Assembly: GCA_964036275.1 (NCBI GenBank) | Contig: OZ038439.1 | Span: forward strand, 10,062,904-10,126,903 | Length of the DNA stretch: 64,000 bases | Direction of reading: 5' to 3' | From: Litoditis marina | Lineage: Eukaryota; Nematoda; Chromadorea; Rhabditida; Rhabditidae | Part shown: piece after piece, positions 1 to 11,817 of the stretch | Layout of the letters: every line of letters begins with the position of its first letter | Position numbering within the stretch: the stretch's first letter is position 1 | Program-made: the position numbers and the translations under genes | Notes under the pieces: generated by a model | Databases searched by the model: none | What the model was told of the DNA's origin: nothing | Seen by the model: only the letters and a program-made list of their open reading frames with translations

Positions 1-391
1 TTGATGATATTGTCCTCCCAATCGAAACTCACCTGGTGAACCTGTTACTTTTGCCTATTGAGCGGTTCGGCCCCCAAGTTACGAACGGAAGTTCGTGTAA
101 ATAGTCAAAAGGCAAAAACAAAAGTAATAATGTGGTAGAAAACCACTATGGACAGAACAAAAGAATGGGATTTTACTTTATATAGAAACAAAAATACTAC
201 AAAGGAGACACGGAAAAACCCCACCCGAAACTAGAAAACAAACACCAAGAGACAAGAAGTAACTCAAAACTACAGACCGCCTGTCTGAATTGCCTCAGCC
301 GTGATATTGCACCAGGCGTTGACTGTGACGACATTACGTACTACATTATTGCAACGACGGTAATAAATAAACACAATCCAATATCCGAACA
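1..391 (-). repeat. 3' LTR (partial, cut by window edge)
   Basis: Identical to 2886-3276. It ends at ...ATCCGAACA (plus strand) at 391, after which the two copies diverge completely, which fixes the LTR boundary. The left end lies outside the window. Confidence 0.92.
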
Positions 392-507
392 TCCCCGGGG
401 GCCCGGATGCCTGGTCCCACAGGCATAAGTAAGCAAGAACATGATAGAAAACGATGAAATGCACATGAGTATCAATATCTTCTCTTCATATTCCAAAATG
501 TCATTCT

Positions 508-2520
508 TCACGGATGGTATTCTTGCTCGGGATTCTTCTTCTGGATAATTCTCGCCGACTGGGATCTGAACGTCACCCCATTGGCAGGATCTTCTTTCCT
601 CTGGTCTTCTTTGAACTCTCGGACAACTCTCGATGCAAAACTTTCCTTTTTCGGCTCTTCTCTCACGACGTCCGAACTTCGAACATACACCCCAAGCGTA
701 ACAGGTTTCGGGACTTTTCCAGCCCTGCAATACTGAGCAATGTGTCCAAGGCCATTGCACTTGAAACATCTTCTCTCCTCCTTCTGTGTTGCTCTCACAT
801 CATCACTCGCTTTGAAAGGCGTACCAACTATCTTGTCGGTAGACATGTCATTGCGGTAGAACCTTTTGTCCGGCAATGAACTTCGATTCCTATCCATACG
901 TAATGCGAGTCGCTTCACTTCTTCATACGTTTGACTTTCCTCCGAATCCTCCAACGCGTTCACCAAATGTACAGCTTCCTGCCAATGTCGTAGTTGCTGG
1001 TACAGTATATCAGCTCGCGTCATTGAAAGAGCCCTATCTGACAGCTGTGGGTAAGCTTTTTCAGTGAGCAATTCCAGTCTCACACAAAATTTTGCCACAG
1101 ACTCATCCCTTGACTTGCACAGACTTCTCACACTTGCTATTGCCTTCAACGTCTCAATTCTTCCTGCCTCGTTCATTCTCAACTTCATGGCCCACACTAG
1201 ACGGTCAAACGATCCTTCTCGGTCTTCCCTCTTCAGAATCTTGAAATGATCTCTTGCCGATCCAGTCAGTTTTTCCACTAACATATCTCTCAGATGATCG
1301 TCTCTCCACACTTCCTTAGGGTACCTGATCAGAAAAGATTTCACATATGCTGACCATGGCTGAGAGCCATCCCCACTGAAATTATCAATGGGCGGTGCAG
1401 CTTGCGATCTCATGAACTCATACATCATCGACTTCTGCGAATTTCCCTCGCGTGTCTGTACAAGATCACGCCCCAGAGATTGATCACCTTGTCCGAAACA
1501 TGTCGCGTCACTGTTGCTTCTTTGATCGCCGAACCAATGAAAATCCTGTGGTGCCAAATGATATTCGCCACACCTATCTTCTTCTCTCACTTGATTGTCG
1601 TTCCACGTATTCACCTTGTCTCTGCTTTCTCGTACAACGGACCCAGTCATCAATACTGATCCCACTGTACTTCCGCTGTTAGGCCTCACATAGCCATCTA
1701 TCGATCTTCCTTGCTTCACCCTATTGAATCGCTCCATAAGCTTATCAAAATCTTCATCCTTCACACTTGACTTCTCGCCATCCCCACTTGTCACATTAAC
1801 AGATGAGTTCCTTTCCATGATTTCCAATTGCTTCTTCTCAAGCTCTTCACATCTCATAACTCTGTTGACACACTTCTCAGCAACCACACTTTGATCACAG
1901 TCCAAAGTAGTACACACACTATTCAACACAGCTTCCTTGACACTCACTGTATCAACCACATCCGCTTCACTACATCCCAACACGTGGCAAATTTCTTGTA
2001 CAATTGCTCCACTATCAGTTGCCAAAGCCACCAGGTCCTTGACGTCTCCTGCTGTTGTGATGTTTGCACGTCTCAAAGTATTCTGGAATTCTTCGTCAAC
2101 CTCTCGTGTCTCATTGTACTTGGTTCCAACCACCATGTTGACCAACTTCTCCAATCCTGCTGCTTCTCTGCGAATGTCCATCATTGCATCCTCCCTTTGT
2201 GTTCCCAATCTTGTATGCTTGCTTATCTCCTTCTCAGCATACATCACAATTCGCTTCACCGACTTCAATATCACTGCTTCCATTCCCTTTGCTTGAACCT
2301 CAGTCTCATGTACCCTCTCTGCCTCTCTGGGCTCCCTAGGCGCACCTCTTTCGACTGTTCCACTTCTTCCTGACAATCCTGACACACTGTTCCCATCCTC
2401 CATTGCAGTGTGTAAATCGTTCTTGTTTCCTTGTCCACTCATGCTTGTGCTGTTGTTCTTGTAGCCCACTCCAATCGATTCCAACACCCGATATAATATC
2501 CAATGCAATACAATATACAA
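508..2520 (-). CDS. retrotransposon Gag-like protein with CCHC zinc knuckle
   Basis: The ORF gives 670 codons from 2520. I prefer the Met at 2442 (644 aa), which begins MSGQGNKND, because the codons before it look non-coding. The N-terminal half is highly charged and probably coiled. The middle contains a retrotransposon gag-like helical segment (WSAYVKSFLIRYPKEVW ... LVEKLTGSARDHF ... LKAIASVRSL). A perfect C-X2-C-X4-H-X4-C zinc knuckle (CFKCNGLGHIAQYC) lies at residues 585-598 of the long form. In Gag proteins this knuckle binds element RNA during particle assembly. The stop at 508-510 is followed directly by non-coding sequence and the 3' LTR, so no Pol is fused or overlapping. Ty3/gypsy and BEL/Pao elements both carry such knuckles, and with no pol present the clade cannot be decided. 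The ORF is intact, in keeping with identical LTRs and recent activity. Confidence 0.85.
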   Translation of the reverse strand: MYIVLHWILYRVLESIGVGYKNNSTSMSGQGNKNDLHTAMEDGNSVSGLSGRSGTVERGAPREPREAERVHETEVQAKGMEAVILKSVKRIVMYAEKEISKHTRLGTQREDAMMDIRREAAGLEKLVNMVVGTKYNETREVDEEFQNTLRRANITTAGDVKDLVALATDSGAIVQEICHVLGCSEADVVDTVSVKEAVLNSVCTTLDCDQSVVAEKCVNRVMRCEELEKKQLEIMERNSSVNVTSGDGEKSSVKDEDFDKLMERFNRVKQGRSIDGYVRPNSGSTVGSVLMTGSVVRESRDKVNTWNDNQVREEDRCGEYHLAPQDFHWFGDQRSNSDATCFGQGDQSLGRDLVQTREGNSQKSMMYEFMRSQAAPPIDNFSGDGSQPWSAYVKSFLIRYPKEVWRDDHLRDMLVEKLTGSARDHFKILKREDREGSFDRLVWAMKLRMNEAGRIETLKAIASVRSLCKSRDESVAKFCVRLELLTEKAYPQLSDRALSMTRADILYQQLRHWQEAVHLVNALEDSEESQTYEEVKRLALRMDRNRSSLPDKRFYRNDMSTDKIVGTPFKASDDVRATQKEERRCFKCNGLGHIAQYCRAGKVPKPVTLGVYVRSSDVVREEPKKESFASRVVREFKEDQRKEDPANGVTFRSQSARIIQKKNPEQEYHP

Positions 2521-2679
2521 TCTCAGAACCTCGCCAAATAATCACCACCAAAAAAAAATGGGCAGCACTTCTCCTAGGGAAAAGGCTACTGCCACTTTTT
2601 CAAGCGGTTGCTTACTCAGCGGGGGTCGGTGACAATACGTCGTGGGTAGAGCCTCTACCTAGTATTTCACAGTATTAAT

Positions 2680-3276
2680 TGTTGTATAGAGGTAGTGTTC
2701 AAGGTACTCCCCAAGAACACTACGATGGCGATGCAGCAGATTCAGCGTCCAAGGTACTCCCCAAGGACACTAAACTGATGATGTTGGCGATGCAGCAGAT
2801 TTATTGCCCAAGGTACTCCCCAAGGACAGTAAACTGGTGATGTTGGCGTCGGACGAACAGGCCACGGCGACGACGATGGAAGATGTTGATGATATTGTCC
2901 TCCCAATCGAAACTCACCTGGTGAACCTGTTACTTTTGCCTATTGAGCGGTTCGGCCCCCAAGTTACGAACGGAAGTTCGTGTAAATAGTCAAAAGGCAA
3001 AAACAAAAGTAATAATGTGGTAGAAAACCACTATGGACAGAACAAAAGAATGGGATTTTACTTTATATAGAAACAAAAATACTACAAAGGAGACACGGAA
3101 AAACCCCACCCGAAACTAGAAAACAAACACCAAGAGACAAGAAGTAACTCAAAACTACAGACCGCCTGTCTGAATTGCCTCAGCCGTGATATTGCACCAG
3201 GCGTTGACTGTGACGACATTACGTACTACATTATTGCAACGACGGTAATAAATAAACACAATCCAATATCCGAACA
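2680..3276 (-). repeat. 5' LTR
   Basis: The right boundary at 3276 is fixed by loss of identity with the other LTR. The left boundary at about 2680 is inferred from a TGTT/AACA end pair, giving an LTR of about 597 bp. The plus-strand left part holds three spaced copies of CAAGGTACTCCCCAAG(G/A)ACA (near 2700, 2751 and 2809), an internal tandem duplication of about 55 bp. Confidence 0.75.
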
Positions 3277-5463
3277 TGTGTCCGGCGTCAGAGCATCATC
3301 AGATATTACCACAACGTTGTACATTTTCAGGAACTGAATCAAAAACAATTTGAGCTGACTCAACTCACTGGCGATTTTACGTTTTTTTTGTTTCTCACAT
3401 TTTAGCAGTCGGGATTTCCTCAAAGGTCAGTCGACCTATTGTATACACAGAACACGCGTTGTGTTTACGGCACATATCTGAGTCACGAGCATAAAACCGT
3501 GTAACCCAGATCTACATGCTCTTCTATCCAGTAGCCAAGAATAAAAACTGTCTATTAGTCGTAGAAAACTTGTCAACTCTATTCAACCATTTCACCTATT
3601 CGTACCGTGATTTGGGCGGGTTCCACTTTGGAGTACTTCAAATAGACGATTCTCACAATTATCAGAACAGCAATAATCATCGGAAAAAGAGCACTGATCA
3701 TCTGAAAAACGCGCAATAGAAGACTAAGAACATTTTGAATCAGCAGTGATATTGATTCCCCGGCCAGATAAAGACTGGCGTGTTGAAAACTTACTGTCCC
3801 GATTTTCCTTTTGTAAGTAAAGTTGCAGCCAATATACACCAAAATCAGCACGCGAATGACGGCAATTCATTGTATGCCGCATTTTTGTGCTATCAAGGGC
3901 ACATCGCAACGCCCTTCAATCATTTTTGCAAAATAGTTTTGAGAGCCCAGAATGGCGATGTCGTCGAAACGTCGTCACAATAAATATGCCACCATACCAC
4001 CTCGTGCACGGTTCAAATACAGAATAATGATCAAAGTGTGACCTACCCCGAAGGGAAGTGCTAGTTCTTCCACCGTTGTCGATAGTTCGCTTCGGTTATT
4101 TATCGTCCAATAAGAATCTTTGTTTGAATAGAAGTTACAGCCGTCAAAAAAGTAAAGTGACGTGACGGCAAGAGCGGAAATCTCCAGAACAGAACAGACA
4201 ACGAGCAGCGTCTTGGCAGTGAACAATCCGAGAAGTCTGAAACACTTTTCAATATTTGTGGTTCAGTAAAAATTACGAAAAACCTGTTTGCGTGAGATAA
4301 AGCATAAATGAGAAGCTTTTTTCTTGTTTTGAATGAAAAGTCTATTATCATTATTTGTATTATTATTATTATAAAGGAGAACTGACCGGCCGACCACAAA
4401 CAGGTTATAAGGAAAATGACTGTTCTAATGTGCTTCATGGCTTTTGCGCGATAATCTGGTACATCTCAGAGTAGAGGTTATTTACATCAATTTTGTTGTT
4501 TTATTTCTGTACTGGGAGAAAACAAACTACACATTCTCTTTTCTTCTCCAGTGGCAAACCGGGGTTTACAGTCCTCTTTATTATCGAATCATGAGCACTC
4601 AATCACTACTTCGGTCTGTAGAGAGTCATCATATGTGTTATAGCTAGCAGCCAGTATAACAGATGGGTTGAGAACCAGGCGTAGATTTCCATGAACGCGA
4701 ATGGGAAAATTTCCGGACAAACTGAAACATCAAAAAACAGTTAAACTGTCAAAAAAAGTTTGAAGTTTTCGGTTTTTAAATCTGTTTTTCTTTCATTGCA
4801 AACCAGGTATGCTCTGCGCAGTTACAATTTTTCAAACCACATGAATTTTGGATGCGTTGGATTTCACTGAAACCTCCCATTCTGAAAACATCACAATTTC
4901 TGTGCTATAACACGACAAACAAATTAACGTAGCACCAATTTTCAACTCACCGGCTTTCGGTTTCTGCTGGTTTCAAGTTTTCTAAGTAGATTATTTTAGA
5001 ACAATCCAGAACCAGAATCCGGTTGCCCACCTTTTAAATCAACTATAAACATTGAATTTTTTCTAATGTGAAAAAGAATCAATTTTTTCCAGGTCTTTGA
5101 GAGCTTACCTCAAACATATTCGGTTTGATAACTTCGTCACAAATGTCATGTGCGTTTTATTATAAACAAAAGATAAAATATCAAGCTGTATTGCTACCGC
5201 TCTGATCTCTGAACTTGTAATTTTGTGATGGTTGAATGCAGACCCTCACCAATCCATGGTCCTCCAATGATCTTACTCGTATATTGAACCGAATTTTTTT
5301 CTAATAGACTGATGATTTCCGAGAACAGCATGAGAATAATGAAAAAAGCGGTTGGGTTGTTCAGGATAGTAATTCTTCGAGCCATGGAGAACATAATTGT
5401 GCAGTCGACTAAAAATAAGAAGGAGAGGCAGAGAAGAGAACATACTGTATACGCCACAGACAT
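3277..5463 (-). pseudogene. 7TM chemoreceptor copy A, interrupted by LTR element
   Basis: Same family as copies B and C. Exons, in order: 5463-5250 (TM1-TM2, begins MSVAYTV), 4721-4610 (TM3, VCPEIFPFAFM), 4236-4047 (TM4, FTAKTLLVV ... DGCNFY), 3701-3606 (TM5, MISALFPMII) and 3333-3277 (FLKMYNVVV ... DDALTPD). Lengths 214, 112, 190 and 96 equal those of copy C, and every junction keeps frame. The last exon should run 143 nt, but after 57 nt it meets the retrotransposon end at 3276, so TM6 and TM7 are cut off. Read-through from the exon enters LTR sequence. The missing part may lie beyond the left window edge on the far side of the element. The protein would be a plasma-membrane sensory receptor; the serpentine-receptor class is not assigned. 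Confidence 0.8.
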
Positions 5464-7325
5464 CAGCCGGATTCGAAGATCGTAAGCGAAAAAAATTCCG
5501 ATAGGTCTGCAAACTGTATCTATCTGGTTCGAACGCTAACCATCACGATTTTCCAGAATTCGTTCAACCGTGTTTCTGGTGAAATGATTTGTTTCCACAA
5601 CAACCTTTCCGCATTCTTAACCTTGCTTTAAAGAATTGCTGTAAATTCAAATCTCACGTGACAAATTAGACACGGTGTCGATTCTGAGCGCAATCTGTTC
5701 ACAAACAATTCAATTTTATATGCACGCCACCATTGTTGAAAACCTGGCAGTACAAAGATATTGACAGAAAAAAGAAAACTAACTGATTTAGCTGAGTGAT
5801 TGATGTAGTTTAATTCCATTGACTTGGTTGGTTTTCATATCAGAACAGAATATTTATTCAGAAAAAGAACATTTCCATCAGAACTAACCACCAATGAACT
5901 TTTCCAACCAACGCCTCTAAATCGAAGGTCATAACATACTGCGCAGTTATAAAGTATTTGTTTTCAACTAGTCCAACTTCTGATGATCAATATGCTTTAT
6001 GTAATGTATTCAGTTTCACTTATTCAGATCTCACCGAAGTCGTCTACAAATTCGATTCGAGGAAGGATTCCCCAGCGACGAAAACAGGAAGACTGCTCGT
6101 CGTCGATATGTCCAGTGTTCCGTTTCTGATATAAGTGAACGAGTCCATGTAGTCCAGTCTCTTTAGTCTGCATGAGCACATGAAAATCACGATCGTGTTT
6201 TGTTATTGTTGTTTGTTTCATGAGAAAACGCCTATTGTTTCTGAACGAGTAGTCACTGTACAACAAACCTGAAACACCTATGTTCACCTGTTTGTTATTT
6301 GTCTCCTCAACAACCTTCAAAAGAGTTTACCCCATCCTAGCTCATTTCTCATGATACGGTAACCTCATTACGTACGTTTAGTGTGAAACAATTTTCGGGT
6401 ACACCGCTACATTCATTTTCAGCAGACCGCACTTATTTTCATCTACAAATAAATAGGGTTTTTCTTCTGTCACTTCTGTGCTCTATTCTGAAACTGAAAA
6501 CAGCCTAACAAGTTCACTATGTTTGGTATGAAGAATCGTATTATTTTCAATGCTTAGTAGCTGTTGATGAATGAACCAGTTGGTTCCTCAGAACAAATTA
6601 TATAGTATAACCTTTCAATCATTTTGTTCTTCCATCTATCATATGTAGTGTAGCCTGTGTCTCTCGAAAATCGTCCATGTTCAAAAAGATAATAATTTCC
6701 GAACTTCCTGCCGAAAAACAAACCTAGTTCGGTCTATTAGACATTTTAATCCTTCAATTTTGACCCATTTCAAAACACATGCAGAACTCTCAGGGGACAA
6801 AACTCATTATAATATTGATGAACCATGTTTTGTGCCTCTTATTTGGATCGAGCAACATACAATAGAATAGAATAAAATACACTTCATGCACGATTAGACA
6901 CGTTGCTTTCCACATAATATGTGGCATTCTAGAAGGGATAATGGAGAGAAAAGTTGAAAAGAAAAGGGTACGTCTGCCCTGTTACGTGTACATGATATTA
7001 GACGATACAAGTCTATTCCGTCAACACATTTTCATTTATTATTTGTTCTACACCCTCACACCCCAGATTTTTACTGTTTGATATCCAAACATTTGTTTAT
7101 AACAAAAAAAAATATGAAAAACTTTGCAAGTTGTTATGATGATAAAACCGATTCAAAATAAATTGTTTTTCTCCAAACGCTTCTGTATATTACAAAACGA
7201 ATCGTGAAGTGTGAGAGCAGAACTGACAAGAATCCCATAACTCATAGCAGTACGATACAAATTTAACTAAAATTCAAGTGTAATACATAGAGAAAGCGAA
7301 AACCTATTGTCATTCATACACGTAG
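5464..7325. other. intergenic, no gene recognised
   Basis: About 1.9 kb between receptor copies A and B. A 98-codon minus ORF at 6024-6320 has no recognisable features or splice partners. Otherwise I see only AT-rich sequence. Confidence 0.5.
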
Positions 7326-10300
7326 CTATGAACTTTTCCAAAACATGGTCTCTCGAACGGCGGTTCGAATCTTTTCAGAAGATAGAAGGTACACCAGTCC
7401 TTTCATGGGTTGTATAAAAGGATCTATACCTGACAAAATCAAGCACATCCGGGAATTCGAACTGAAAACATTTTTATTTATATTTTCGAGGTCGTTGAGA
7501 ACTTGGTTGAGTGTTTTTCTGGAAAATAATGAAATAGAAGGTATACTTGGTGCAGTAGTTTAAATAGTTTCCGGTTGGTAGATTCAAGAAGCAAGTTTGG
7601 ATGTTAAATTTCCACATTTAGTCTTTAAATAAGTTTTTCTAAACATCTGAAAAATAACTTGTACGATCACGGACCACGACTAAATACCCTTTTGATGTAA
7701 CAAATAAACCTGAAAATTTGAACTCGAACGTCCAATAAAATGCACAGTCTCAGGCAATGTGTGCACGTTATCAAAATTCATAAGCTGCACTATGGTTTGT
7801 GCTCATGCTGTGTTTGTGATCATGCCTTGAACTTTCGTGCAGTTTGTGCGTAAGACAACTTACTGTGAGCAAAACAAAAGATTGACGAAGAAAACTGTGT
7901 CTATCACAGCCATGAAGCAGAAAGTGCGGGCAAATTGAATTTCCACTTTTCTGTCCGGCGCCAGAGCATCATCCGATCTTACCACAACGTTGTACATTTT
8001 GAGAAACTGAAACATAAACATTTTGGGTTGATACGAGTTTGTTATACTATGTGCGCCCATCAGGATAACTCGTAATCATACTCCCTCACTTCTTCTCCAA
8101 CTATCCAATAGGAGTGCAACATCTGATGATCAATGTGAAAAGTCATGTGCTCAATCGCTAATAAACCATTCAACTTCATACGAATGATGAACTTCTCGTC
8201 AGCTTCATATGACTATTGAACTATGAGTTCCTAGCGTAGGTTTCGTACACTTTTTCAAGCGATTTTCGGGAAAAGCCGTTCAATCTTTGTATAAACCAAA
8301 ACACCAGTTGTGTTAGAGGTACAGCTCTGCATCACAAGCAAAAATCCATCGTAACTTTTATCAACATGATCTCTTATCCACTAGTCAACAAATGCTGATT
8401 AGTCGTAATTAACTCGTCAAGTCAATGTAGTCTGTTTCAACTCAGACATACTGTGACGGTGGCGGGTTCCACTTTGGAGTACCACTTCGAATAAATGATT
8501 TTCACAATCATCAGAATAGCAACAATAATAGAGAGAAAAGCAGTGATTGTCTATAAAACCTGCTATAGAAAATCACAGACGTTTCGAATGACGAGTGGTG
8601 TTACATGCAATTTCATCCAATACACGTACTTTTCAAAGAGCGTCTCAGTTTGACTTTTTTCAAAAAAAAAAACATATTGGCGTGTCCCGGGTCGCACGCT
8701 TGTAACGAACTTTGAAAAGGTTCCGTGAATGCCGCGGTAAGAAGTATAAATTGGACAACAGTCATGAAAAACGTGCCAAGTTCCACTGGTAAAATCCTCT
8801 ACCGTTTTAGAAAATAGGAAGTTCATTGATTCCCTCGCCAGAGAGAAGTTGACGTGTTGAGAAACAATGGTTGCCCAGTTTTCTTTTTCTACCGTTCACA
8901 AAAGCAAAATTGCCGCACATAAAACGCGTCGCGTTCAACCAATATGCACCGCAAGGCAAACATAATTTTTCTAGCAAAGCAGTTTCCAGTGAAGGATAGT
9001 TTATGCCGTCGTATTTCGGTGCGCGGCAGATTGCTGGCTACTTGCGCCCTGCTAACCTAGCTGTTTGCTAACGTTTCTCCGTGAGACGCCCTCATGAACC
9101 GCGCTTTGATTATGCGCTAACATACGCGTCCCGAATATTGAATAAAATTTTATTTGAATTGTGGCTGCAAAATTTCTTGGATGTGACCTACCCCGAAGGG
9201 AACTGCAAATAGTTTCACCGTCATGGATAGCTGACTCTGGTTGTTTAGCGTCCACGAAGAATTCTCGTTCAAGTAGTAGTTGCAGCCGTCAAGAAAGGAG
9301 AGTGAGGAGACGGCAATAGCGGCAATCTCCAACACAGTACCGACAACAAGCAGAGTTTTGGCAGTAAAACATCCGAGAAGTCTGAAATACCTTTTCCTGT
9401 TGTGGTTCAGAGAAAGAGACGAAATATTAATGAAATGGGGCAAACATGAGAAACCCGTATTGAAAGAAAAAGTTGTTGTGCTACAAGAAGAATATGACCG
9501 GTCGATTGAAATTAGGTCAATCAAGATAAAAACAATTGTTCAAACATTCTTAATGACATTTGCGATATTTGGTACATCTCACGAGCAGTGTTCATTTACT
9601 CCAAACTTATCGTTATACTTTTCGAACTGGGAAGATGAGAAGCTTCAGTAAAGCTCCACATTCTCATTTTGCTCTCTCCATAGAGAACAGAAACTGTGAA
9701 GTACTACTATTAAGAACTCATGAGCGGCCATAAGCACAATCTTTACTTTGGTTTGTAAAGAGTAATAATGTGTGTCGTAGCTAGCAGCAAATATAACAGA
9801 TGGGTTGAGAACCAGGAGTAAATTCTCATAAAAGAAAATGGGGAAATTCCTGGGCAAACTGAAACAAGATTGTTAACAGAACAGTTGCAACTTTTCGAAC
9901 TTCATGAAAAGATCGTGTGACCTTTCAAACTTTCCATACAAATGTGTCACACGTTTCGTGGTGATGTACGACAAACAATAAAACGTCGCTCAGCTTTTCA
10001 ATTCACTCGGATTTTGGTCATCCTTCAACATTTCCTGAACCTATTTTCGGTAAACGACTCAAAACTATAATTTGGAGTCTCACCGCACGAATTAACCACG
10101 TACACCACCGTTTTCCTAACGAGAAGAATAACCGTTTCCTGATAACTGAGATGTCACCTCAAACGTATTGGGTTGGTATGTCATGAAAAGTTTAGAAAGG
10201 GATAAAAACTGCATATGAATAACTGCAGCTATGGATTACAATTTGTATTGCAACGGCTTTTTTTCCCTCAACTCGTAATTAAATTTGTATTGGTTGATTG

Positions 10301-10525
10301 CACACCCTTACCAATCCATGGTCGTCCAATAAGCTTACTCGGATAATAAACCAAAACGTTTACTAGTAAACTTGTGGTTTCAGAGAACACTAGGAGACTA
10401 ATAAAAAATGCTGTTGGGTTTTCCAAGATGGAGATTCGGCGAGCGATCGAGAACAGAATTGTGGAGTCGACTAAGAACAGGATTGATTTCCAGAGAAGAG
10501 CAGAGACTGTATATGCCACAGACAT
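7326..10525 (-). CDS. 7TM serpentine chemoreceptor copy B
   Basis: Six exons join in frame to 297 aa: 10525-10312 (TM1-TM2, starts MSVAYTV; a second ATG one codon upstream at 10528 is possible), 9858-9747 (TM3, CPGISPFSFM ... THIITLYKPK), 9381-9192 (TM4, FTAKTLLVV ... DGCNYY ... VPFG), 8550-8452 (TM5, ITAFLSIIVAILMIVK), 8006-7864 (ICL3 and TM6, FLKMYNVVVRSDDAL ... FARTFCFMAV) and 7461-7326 (TM7, PFIQPMKGLVYLLSSEKIR, stop TAG). Seven hydrophobic segments and a charged cytoplasmic tail fit a rhodopsin-like fold. The exon-4 acceptor (TTTTATAG) is weaker than the TTTCAG used elsewhere. The family is a nematode-specific serpentine receptor expected in sensory cilia, but I cannot name its class with confidence. 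Signals seen: conserved RPWIG at the end of exon 1 and NP-like (DP here) in TM7. Confidence 0.75.
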
Positions 10526-10528
10526 CAT

Positions 10529-11817
10529 CCGGATTCAGAGGCCATTCGCGGGAATGCCCGATTTGTCTTCGGATCTTATATATCTGAGTCGAACACTGAC
10601 CATCATGATATTCCAGAATTTATTCGACTGTGTCTCTGATGAACCAATTTGTTTCCACGACAACCTTTCCGCATTCTTACCATTGCTTCGGAAAATTCAT
10701 GTGAATTTTTCACACGCAAAATTACACACGTTGTTGAATTCTATCGTGTTCATTTCACGAGCAATTACCTTTTGTAGACTGGAAATTCGTATATATGAAC
10801 ATATGATCTGTGAGAGATCGATAGAATCATACACTTCACTCGCGAGACGGTGATCTCCCAATGTGTACAATGATACAAAACGTCCTAGCAGTCACGAAAC
10901 GTAAAAAGTGGGAACTAGTTGGTGAAAGAGTGGCAAGATTCTTCTCACAAAACTATTATCATAAATACTGTTTCTTATGCAATAAGTACCTCACAACAAA
11001 TAACGTTTGTTCCATAAATACGGTCGTACCTAGATGTCGATTGTCGTACGCCAACAATGCGAGGCAATTTGCATGTGAGAGAAGTTATATTCCGCTTCTA
11101 GTTTCAACTGAAAACTACGAGAAAACTAGATATGGAATCTCCGAAGGCCTGCGTATGTCTAAATCAGCGCAGAAATCTGCTATCAAATTGTTTACGATAC
11201 AATCGCAACCGCTCACAAACTGCCTTCCTTTAGGAGAGGAGCTCAGGACCACTTTGCCGAGTCAATATCCTTTCATCAGTCTTCAAATATCAAATTCATA
11301 ACTGAATAGTTCGGAAACGACAATATTATCTCTAGCCTGATTGAAAAAAATCTGGTAGCACAAACAAAACTTCTATTTTTCATCCGATCGTTCATTCAGT
11401 ATGCCATATTAACATTGACAAAATGAAAAACAAGTTTAGAACAAACAACCTACATGGCTTGATCAAATAATAGTGTGAGAAACCAGAACGTATAAAGCTA
11501 TATTCCGAACTGAACGTAAAGATGACTCTATAGAAGTGAGAACGTCAGAACTGTGTCCATTTGCATCTATACCAAATATCTTAAATGTGAACTAAAACAC
11601 ATACATAGATAACAAAATGGAAGAACAAACGATGTGTTTCCTACTGTTCTAGTCAAGCAAGGTAGTAAACTCTCTGTATTGAGCTCAGCAAGTAGTACAC
11701 CATTGTCTAATATATAGGCCTTTCTGTATACGAGAGCATAAAACGAAGAGGTTGATTTCATTGAGATAACTGCCACGTCTTGTTTTGTCGTCACAATCAC
11801 GTGTTGCAAGTGTTGCC
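10529..11817. other. intergenic between receptor copies B and C
   Basis: Contains the upstream region of copy B. Two plus-strand ORFs (10374-10853, antisense to copy B exon 1, and 10861-11301) show no family resemblance or plausible splice sites, and I treat them as chance. Confidence 0.45.

Larger units (their letters stand above)
1..3276 (-). mobile_element. LTR retrotransposon, gag-only, recently inserted
   Basis: The element reads on the minus strand. The 5' LTR lies at about 2680-3276 and the 3' LTR enters the window already in progress at 1-391. The 391 shared bases match the right LTR at a constant offset of 2885 with no mismatch or gap that I could find by eye. The LTR has TGTT...AACA ends on the minus strand. 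Between the LTRs is one long gag-like ORF (508-2520) and only about 115 bases from its stop to the 3' LTR, so there is no room for protease, reverse transcriptase or integrase. It is therefore a non-autonomous element or an internal deletion derivative. I could not recognise a standard tRNA primer-binding site next to 2679, nor a normal polypurine tract next to 392, where a GC-rich CCCCGGGGG-type sequence sits. The right edge falls inside a chemoreceptor exon. Confidence 0.9.

Noticed and set aside
341..769. 142-codon minus ORF overlapping the Gag end
   Set aside because: Different frame from Gag and runs into the LTR; an artefact.
3702..4046. an extra exon between TM4 and TM5 of receptor copy A
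   Set aside because: Using the donor after LALPFG (GGG|GTAGGT) gives phase 0 and the same 190-nt exon as copies B and C, so no extra exon is required.
6024..6320. 98-codon minus-strand ORF
   Set aside because: No family resemblance and no splice partners that fit the receptor genes on either side.
10861..11301. 146-codon plus-strand ORF
   Set aside because: No recognisable domain, no signal peptide or splice context, and composition like the surrounding AT-rich DNA; treated as chance.
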